39,240 nucleotides of DNA from Staphylococcus pettenkoferi. Lineage in GTDB: Bacteria > Bacillota > Bacilli > Staphylococcales > Staphylococcaceae. Positions 33,100-39,240 of the stretch are shown piece after piece. The stretch's first letter is position 1. Every line of letters starts with the position of its first letter. Both the position numbers and the translations under genes were made by a program. Under the pieces are notes generated by a model. It made no database searches. It had not been told where the DNA came from and saw nothing but the letters and a program-made list of their open reading frames with translations. The stretch lies in the NCBI RefSeq assembly GCF_002902685.1, contig NZ_PPRN01000051.1, positions 1-39,240 on the forward strand. Direction: 5' to 3'.

Positions 33100-34871
33100 C
33101 TAAATAGAGGATTCATCAGTTGTGATATTATTTAGCTGTGAATTAATCTCATAAAGTTCACCTTCTTTAGTCTTTCTATCTTTTTCTGCAAATAAATATA
33201 AATTTACTTTTGCTCTAGAACAAACAACATATAAGAGTTTTTTTGATTCTTCTGTTCTATATTCCGGATATTTATTAATAGTAGTCCAATGAGGAATACG
33301 TCCTTCATGTAATCCAAATACTATTATAGTATGGTATTCTTTACCTTTAACTCCATGAATTGTATTAATATTAATCCCGTCGATAGAATTAAACATTTTC
33401 GTTATATAGTTAGCATCGCTAGGCAAATCTTTGAATTGGTAGTTATTTATGTTTCTCTGTAGAGCTCCAAAATATTCTTGCCATCCCTGAACTAAATCCT
33501 TATAGTCTTCATGATTTATATTTAATTTTTCCATAATGAATAAAAAGCATTCTTCTAAGTAATGGGTGATTAATTTATTATTAATTTGTATAGAGTTGAT
33601 TATGTTTAATATCATTCTTGGAGTATACTCATTATCTACAAAACTAATGTCAAATTTTACATCTAATTCATTTAAAATATCTTTCGCTTTACTAAGTCTA
33701 CTTGTATAATTATTAGGACTAGCTATTGTTAAAATTAAGCAAGCAAATTTAAACCATATATTGTGAGGTACACGTGACATAACAGTTAAATTAGACGCAT
33801 TAAACTTTACATTGGGTAATTCAGATATTATTTCTTTAATAGTATTATTTAGTATATTCCACTGAGGTGCGATAATACATATTTCATTAGGATGTACTCC
33901 TTCTAGAATATGTTTTTTAATTATTTCAGAGATTCTTTCAGACAATTTGTTTTTGCTAATGCTTTTATCTACTTCTATAATGCTTTCTTTATATTTTTCG
34001 GGATACGCAGATTCTATTTTATGATTTGAACAACTAAATTGACTATAAAAATCAATTATTTTTTGGCTCGATCTATAATTATAATATAAAGTGAACCGCA
34101 TTAAAGGATAATTACCCATAATTTTTTCTATTTCGTCTATAGGTTTAACTTTCCCTCCTAGAGAGTGATAAATTGCTTGATTTACATCACCTACAATAAA
34201 ATACTTGCAATTACCTTTTGAAGAAGCTATTATTCTACCTATTATTAAATATTGAATCTCTCGTGTATCTTGATATTCATCTATAAGAAAGTAATGAAAT
34301 ATCCTTGATAAATTATAAGCTATAATAGGATACTCTTCTATTAATTTATAAGAATAATATAGTATCAAATCATAATCAATCAGTCTGTGCGTTTTTAAAT
34401 ATCTATGATAGTTTTTAGCTATTTCATTGTGTTTGTTCTCCTCATTTAAAAAATTACCGTCATAATTTTTAGTCATATTAATATCGCTGTATGGCGAAAC
34501 ATTAAATTCCTTTTTTATTTCTTTTTTTTTATTCTTTCCGATTTATATTTATCTATAACAGTATAACCTTTTTCTAACTCAGGTATGTACATGCTATATG
34601 GCTTTAATATCCACCTTGAGCAAAATGCATGTATGGTGCCACTCCATAATTGAGAACTATCTTCAGTGGCCGAAAACACTCTATCACTAATTTCTTCTGC
34701 CGCATTATTAGTATATGTTAAAGCTACAACCATCTTCGTCCTATGTGCTAATTTATCGAGTTCCTGTATTACCTTCGTAACTAATATTCTTGTTTTTCCA
34801 CTTCCTGGTCCTGCATTTACTAAAGCGTTCCCCTCATATTCTACTGCATCATTTTGATATCTATCTCCCAT
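33100..34871 (-). pseudogene. gajB: Gabija GajB-like UvrD helicase, frameshifted in an A9 tract
   Basis: A superfamily I helicase of about 590 residues when joined. Motifs in order: AGPGSGKT (residues 20-27), ALTYTNNAAEEI, IHAFC, FLIDEYQDTR, IVGDVNQAIYHSLGG, NYRSS, INTIHGVKGKEYHTI, YVVCSRAKVNLYLF. The first frame (34871-34515) stops after KSERIKKKK; the second runs from about 34530 to 33100. Adding one A to the nine A at 34530-34522 (minus strand) restores an unbroken frame with KKEFNVSPYSDIN at the join. Its ATG lies one base after the stop of gajA. GajB works with GajA by sensing nucleotide or DNA ends. As read the helicase is off, unless slippage restores it. Confidence 0.85.
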
Positions 34872-34872
34872 T

Positions 34873-36978
34873 TTATTCTTTCACCTTATTTACAAATTCA
34901 TTTAATATATCTTTCCGATTTTCACATAAATAATTTAACATTTCACTAAGATTATTTTCATTTATATCTTTATACTGGTCATTAACAGTTTTTTGAATTC
35001 TATATTTCGCCATTACAAATAAATGTTCACTAGTGATATGTTTAGATACAAACGCGATAGCTTCTAGAATGTAATTGGGTATATTAGTATATTCATTAAT
35101 TTCTTCTGCTAATAATAATGCAAACCAACCTTTCCCCTCTTTTTTAGCTAGTCGTAATATTTCATTCATTTTTTCTGCTGCTTCCCCGTTTAGTTTTGAT
35201 GCTGACCTTTCTTTATCGCTTTGATTCTTATAAATTTTTTCTAATGTATTTATTACAGTTTTTTCATTGTTATTTATTACGTAGTCTGCTTCAAATGTGT
35301 ATTTAGCACAAAAAACGTTTACCCATGAATTAGAATCATACTTTTCATTTAATCTATTAATTCTAGTTTCTCCGCTCTTCTGAGCAGCTCGAGATTTCCC
35401 TTCATCCATATTATCTGTATTAGAATCTTTTGGTAAGGGAATATCTAAATCAGTGATAATTGCACATCTTTTTTTTATTCTATTATCATCAAAAAGCTCA
35501 GCGATGTTATCAAAAACAGCACTACTCATGTTTATTACGCTAATTCCAATTTCATCTAAACTAATTCCAAATACCTTTTTAAACATTTCAGGTATTAAAA
35601 TCATTTCAGCATCGCCCTCTACTAGAATAACACCTTTGGCAAAAAGTAAGGTTGATCTCGTTGCATCAAGATACCTTTCAATTCTTTTTATTTTATAATT
35701 ATCTAAACCATTACTAGGATGACATATTTCAGTGTAACCTTTTTCTTTGGTTAAGATATTCATTGAACTAATTTTACTTGATGAAGATATGTGTGTTGAA
35801 TGTGTAGTTATTATTACTTGAGTATCTTCAAAGTGATATTTATCAAACAAAGTTTTTTGAACGTGCGTATGAATATGAGCTTCTGGTTCTTCTATTAGTA
35901 AAAAATGAGCAGCTTTTTCTCTTTTATTTTGATAAAATTCATATTCAAGCAACTTTAAAGTTATATAAATTAAGTTTGCTCCTCCTAAACTCAAATCTTC
36001 CATTTTCCCTTGTTTACTTGAGTGATCGTCTCCAGCCCATAACGTTAAAGATTGGAATAATATTTCTATTTCCTCAGGTAATTCCGACTTAATATCAACA
36101 TTAGGAGAATAGGTTAATCCTAATGTATTATTTAGTGACTCCTTTAATTTTTCTGTCAATTCTTTTATTTCTTCAAGATCACTTATTGATTCATTAATAT
36201 TTTCTATTTGCCTTTGTATGTTTTTAGTCTGATTAACCTCTAAGTTACTTGTACTACCTTTTAACAACTGCAACAGTGGACTTCGTTTCCTTTGTTTCAA
36301 ATCATGTATAACATTTCTAAGCGCTTTTATATAAGTACATGAAATTTCTTGCTTCATTAGACTAAGATGAGACATAGCAATGCCTAATATTTTTTTATTA
36401 TCTTCTTCTGGATTAGGAAAATCTAATTTATCAAAGTCTCCTACAATTTCTCTATATTGACTAGGGTCTGTAAAATCACCTTGTACACGTTCTTTATAAA
36501 CCACTTCATAGTCTTCTATTGTTAATTCTTTTAGGTAGTTTTTTAGTTCTCCTTGCACTTCCGAATTATCTTTAACATCTTGGTTTATTTGTTGGGAGTA
36601 CTTATGCATTTGTTTTCTGACATTATCGTTTGGTTTAAAGTAATACGCAAAGCTACCAGTATTATCTTCGCTCTCAATATTTTGAGTGTAATGAGTAAGA
36701 AAGTTATCCTTGATATCATTGTTTAATTCAGAAAATGTTACCTTAATTATAATCCAATGCCCTTTCCAGTCTTCTTGTATACTAGTATTGAAGTCAGTTT
36801 CTAATAACTTGGTGGCATTTAATGGTAAATTGTCGTCTAATAATAAACGCAAAGCATAAAGAATGTTAGTCTTTCCTGAACTATTCTCTCCAATTATAGT
36901 ATTAACTCCTTTTTTAAATTTTAAAGTACTATTTTTAAAATTTCTAAAATTTACGATATCCAGCTGTGAAATATACAT
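34873..36978 (-). CDS. gajA: Gabija GajA-like OLD-family ATPase-TOPRIM nuclease
   Basis: A 701-residue protein. An ABC-type ATPase has GENSSGKT (residues 30-37) as P-loop, LSLGGANLIYI as signature, LLIEEPEAHIH (about 360) as Walker B and TTHSTHIS as the switch. A TOPRIM nuclease follows with ILVEGDAEMILIP (about 453) and TDLDIPLP (about 510). Class 2 OLD proteins next to a UvrD helicase are the Gabija anti-phage system, where GajA nicks DNA when nucleotide levels fall. It is longer than the Bacillus GajA (578). The ATG at 36978 is 8 bases behind AAAGGAG. Confidence 0.9.
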   Translation of the reverse strand: MYISQLDIVNFRNFKNSTLKFKKGVNTIIGENSSGKTNILYALRLLLDDNLPLNATKLLETDFNTSIQEDWKGHWIIIKVTFSELNNDIKDNFLTHYTQNIESEDNTGSFAYYFKPNDNVRKQMHKYSQQINQDVKDNSEVQGELKNYLKELTIEDYEVVYKERVQGDFTDPSQYREIVGDFDKLDFPNPEEDNKKILGIAMSHLSLMKQEISCTYIKALRNVIHDLKQRKRSPLLQLLKGSTSNLEVNQTKNIQRQIENINESISDLEEIKELTEKLKESLNNTLGLTYSPNVDIKSELPEEIEILFQSLTLWAGDDHSSKQGKMEDLSLGGANLIYITLKLLEYEFYQNKREKAAHFLLIEEPEAHIHTHVQKTLFDKYHFEDTQVIITTHSTHISSSSKISSMNILTKEKGYTEICHPSNGLDNYKIKRIERYLDATRSTLLFAKGVILVEGDAEMILIPEMFKKVFGISLDEIGISVINMSSAVFDNIAELFDDNRIKKRCAIITDLDIPLPKDSNTDNMDEGKSRAAQKSGETRINRLNEKYDSNSWVNVFCAKYTFEADYVINNNEKTVINTLEKIYKNQSDKERSASKLNGEAAEKMNEILRLAKKEGKGWFALLLAEEINEYTNIPNYILEAIAFVSKHITSEHLFVMAKYRIQKTVNDQYKDINENNLSEMLNYLCENRKDILNEFVNKVKE

Positions 36979-36997
36979 CAAATAATCTCCTTTATAA

Positions 36998-37105
36998 ATT
37001 GTGGTTTATAATATTAAGTTACCCTTCTAAAAATACATACAAAAATGTCATGTAAATTTCATTTTATTATTGTACTCCTAAAACCACTGATAAAGAGGAC
37101 ATATC
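36998..37105 (-). mobile_element. Remnant of an IS30 end
   Basis: TTATAATATTAAGTTACCC, CATACAAAAATGTCATGTAA and TTTATTATTG-ACTCCT follow the same order as the right end of the complete IS30 element at 26911-26810 (GGATTTTAATATTAAGTTAG and on). It is about 100 bases long, degenerate, without its transposase, directly upstream of gajA. Confidence 0.7.
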
Positions 37106-37122
37106 ATATATTTAGGAATAAC

Positions 37123-38184
37123 GGATTGTAATATTAAGTGCAACACCCAAAAAATTTCATAAAAAATGCTCATAATTGGCACTTCGTTGTAAGATGTTAA
37201 TACACGACTAAAAACAAATACAAGAGTGTGCTAATATGAGCTATTCATATCTTACTATATATATATACGTTCAAGTATAGAGACACTAAGAAAAGAAAAC
37301 TATTCTATGAGAGATTACTAAACATCTTAACCGTTCAGTCTCCACAATTTCTTGTGAGATTAAGCAATATGACGCAAGAAGGTTATTCTGTGCCTACAGC
37401 ACAAACGCAATAAAAAGCGAATAAAAGACGTTGTAATCGTCGTTTGAAACTAAATGAAACGCTATCACAGTTCATTCAATATTATTTGAAGTTACGCTGG
37501 TCGCCAGAACAGATTGTGGGTCGTCTATTTTGAAATCAAATTTCTTTTAAATTCGTCTATAGATGGATTAACTCTAACTTACTGAAGGTGAATATGTTAC
37601 CTTATCTCAGACAGAAAGGGAAGAGACACCCAAAAGAGACGCGAGGTCGGTTTAATGTAGGCAAGACCATCTCACAACGTCCGAAAGAGGTTAGAAAGCG
37701 TCAAGAGTTCGGTCATTGGGAAGCTGATACGATCGTTTCAAGTCGAGGGAAAAGTAAGGGTTGTATCGCTACTTTCGCAGAAAGAAAGTCACGCTATTAC
37801 TTCTCCTGACTTATCCCTGACCGTTCTTCTCAATCTATGAAAGAAGCGATGCATCAGCTCATTCATGCTTTCTCTGAGAGGATTGTAAAGGCAATCACTG
37901 TAGACCGTTGTAAAGAATTCTCGTGCTATAAAGATGTTGAATCTCAATTCAATGTTGATATTTACTTCGCTGATACTTATTCTGCACGGCAAAGAGGCAC
38001 GAATGAAAATTCTAACGGTTTACTTAGGGAATTCTTCCCTAAAAGAACTGACTTAGCTAAAGTAACTCAAGAAGAATTAGACTATGCTTTGAACGCAATT
38101 AACCATAGACCTAGAAAGTGTCTTAATTAGGACACTCCATATGAAATTATAAATTTAGAAATCTTGCGCTTAAATTGACAATTC
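37123..38184 (+). mobile_element. Degenerate IS30-family element
   Basis: Left end GGATTGTAATATTAAGTGCA (37123) and right end, inward, GAATTGTCAATTTAAGCGCA (38184) are imperfect inverted repeats. The distance of 1062 bases is usual for IS30. It holds one broken transposase gene and differs in family from the copy at 25778. Confidence 0.8.
37235..38130 (+). pseudogene. Broken IS30-family transposase
   Basis: Pieces in several frames: an N-terminal MSYSYLTI start, a middle with LRWSPEQIVGRL, EFGHWEADTIVSSRGKSKG (first Asp), a stop at 37807, then ITVDRCKEF (Gly to Cys at the second Asp motif), GTNENSNGLLREFFPKRTDL (Glu) and HRPRKCLN. Multiple stops and shifts show it is inactive. Confidence 0.88.
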
Positions 38185-38308
38185 ATCATAACAGGATAAA
38201 AAACTAGCCTATGCTTTAAATATTATTAGTAAATATACCAGAGGTATCACAATTAGAATAACCTTTTAATTCTTAGAGTTAGAATCATTACTCTTAAACT
38301 AAAATTCT

Positions 38309-39202
38309 TTATAGATTAAATTTTAAATTGGCAAAATCATTATTAATTCTATCTATACTTAAGTCATAATATTTTTTATTCATTTCAATTCCCCAAGCTT
38401 GCATACTATATCGATTAGCTACTATTAAAGTGGTGCCACTACCAAGGAATGGGTCCAATATCTTTAATTTTAATTTTAAATAATCTTTTATTTTATTAAT
38501 GATTACTCTTACTAACTCTTCAGGATATGGTGCAGTATGGCCATATTTATTTTCTCCTCTAGAGTTTATTTTTTTTACAGTGTCAATTTTAAATACTTCA
38601 GTTTTAATAGATTTTTTACAGTCTGGGCTTAAATAAATAATATGTTCATAACAATTTATAGGTTTTAAAAAACCAGGAAACGAGTTATTTGAACTATTAC
38701 GTTTAGATTGGACTTCTCCTTTATACCATATATCATTTCCAAGAACATTGCATCCTACTAAATAAAAGATAAGCATACTGTAGAAACCGAGCATCTGTCT
38801 CTTTTTTGACATATTAGAATTAACGTAAATTTTATCTTTATCCACGATATCTCCTATATTATACGCATATATACCATTAGAATCCATTTTAGAGATAACA
38901 CTTCTTGCGTTCAACATCATATCAATTAAATAGATGTATAAATTATTCCAACTTGAATATTCTCTAGCATTAAAATATGGTGGCGATGTTATTACACAGT
39001 TAAATTTTTCTTTAAGATCGGAATTAGCTAGATACTTAGTCGAATCAGCATTTATAGTTTTAATAAGTTTGTTAACATTTTTTTCACTATTTTCTTTTAC
39101 TTCATCAATAATCACATTATTTTTTAAGGTTTCAAGCAATTTATAAATAGAAAGTTCAAAGAAATCTTTATAGTTTTTAGTAGACCACTCATTCAAACGC
39201 AT
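38309..39202 (-). CDS. Beta-class DNA methyltransferase, possibly 5'-incomplete
   Basis: A 297-residue frame. TSPPY (about residue 93, motif IV) precedes DPFLGSGTTL (about 256, motif I), the order of beta-class N4-cytosine or N6-adenine methyltransferases. WGIEMNKKYYDLS follows, as in the family. The frame stays open to the window edge, with weak AGAGAT before the ATG at 39202, so the true start may lie outside. It may belong to a restriction-modification or other defence set continuing to the right. The recognition sequence cannot be told. Confidence 0.85.
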   Translation of the reverse strand: MRLNEWSTKNYKDFFELSIYKLLETLKNNVIIDEVKENSEKNVNKLIKTINADSTKYLANSDLKEKFNCVITSPPYFNAREYSSWNNLYIYLIDMMLNARSVISKMDSNGIYAYNIGDIVDKDKIYVNSNMSKKRQMLGFYSMLIFYLVGCNVLGNDIWYKGEVQSKRNSSNNSFPGFLKPINCYEHIIYLSPDCKKSIKTEVFKIDTVKKINSRGENKYGHTAPYPEELVRVIINKIKDYLKLKLKILDPFLGSGTTLIVANRYSMQAWGIEMNKKYYDLSIDRINNDFANLKFNL

Positions 39203-39240
39203 ATGTTTTATATCTCTTCTGTATATACTAGTTAACTGAT

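Noticed and set aside
34873..36978. OLD-family protein as part of PARIS or a solitary class 1 OLD
   Set aside because: ATPase and TOPRIM are in one protein and a UvrD-like helicase follows within one base, which fits Gabija; PARIS has two separate proteins.

Overview
The window is a low-GC Firmicute chromosome segment and almost certainly Staphylococcus. Supporting signs are a YSIRK signal peptide on an LPXTG-type surface protein, a second LPDTG wall protein, a beta-class phenol-soluble-modulin-like peptide, staphylococcal-style lipoprotein and DUF4064 genes, AGGAGG-type ribosome sites and a TPP riboswitch. No species marker is decisive. The first 19 bases are the Nextera transposon mosaic end, so this is the raw end of a short-read contig and real DNA begins near base 20.

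Bases 20-20700 read as core-like chromosome: a PadR / DUF1700 / DUF4097 envelope-sensing operon; a CPBP membrane protease whose start codon looks lost; a biotin operon (bioD-bioA-bioF-bioW) behind a BirA-type operator but without bioB; a YqeG-type HAD phosphatase fused in frame to a VanW domain; a TIM-barrel-like protein; a YitT membrane protein; and a group of three DUF4064 membrane proteins around a zinc-ribbon PrsW protease. A TPP riboswitch with its own terminator precedes an SDR oxidoreductase and an FMN monooxygenase. A Zur box sits on the promoter of a CobW/ZNG1-type zinc GTPase. A CDP-glycerol transferase ends this part.

Bases 20700-30450 are a surface and secreted region: a large YSIRK/LPESG adhesin broken by a one-base frameshift, a PSM-beta-like peptide, an IS30 element with one damaged end, a lipoprotein with an acidic tail, a small LPDTG protein, and several small membrane proteins including a DUF805 member.

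Bases 30450-39240 are accessory DNA. About 1.9 kb without convincing genes holds nested inverted repeats that look like a structured RNA, then cassettes repeating at a 200-base period, each ending in a terminator-like hairpin. Next come a stand-alone JAB/RadC-type gene and a Gabija-like defence pair: gajA (OLD-family ATPase plus TOPRIM nuclease) and gajB (UvrD-like helicase). gajB is split by a missing base in a run of nine A, which is a candidate ON/OFF switch. A remnant of an IS30 end, a degenerate IS30 copy and a beta-class DNA methyltransferase that may continue past the window edge complete the island.

The observations most worth following are the homopolymer frameshift in the Gabija helicase, the 200-base RNA-like cassettes beside it, the TPP-controlled oxidoreductase pair, and the YqeG-VanW fusion that keeps a ribosome site for the VanW half.
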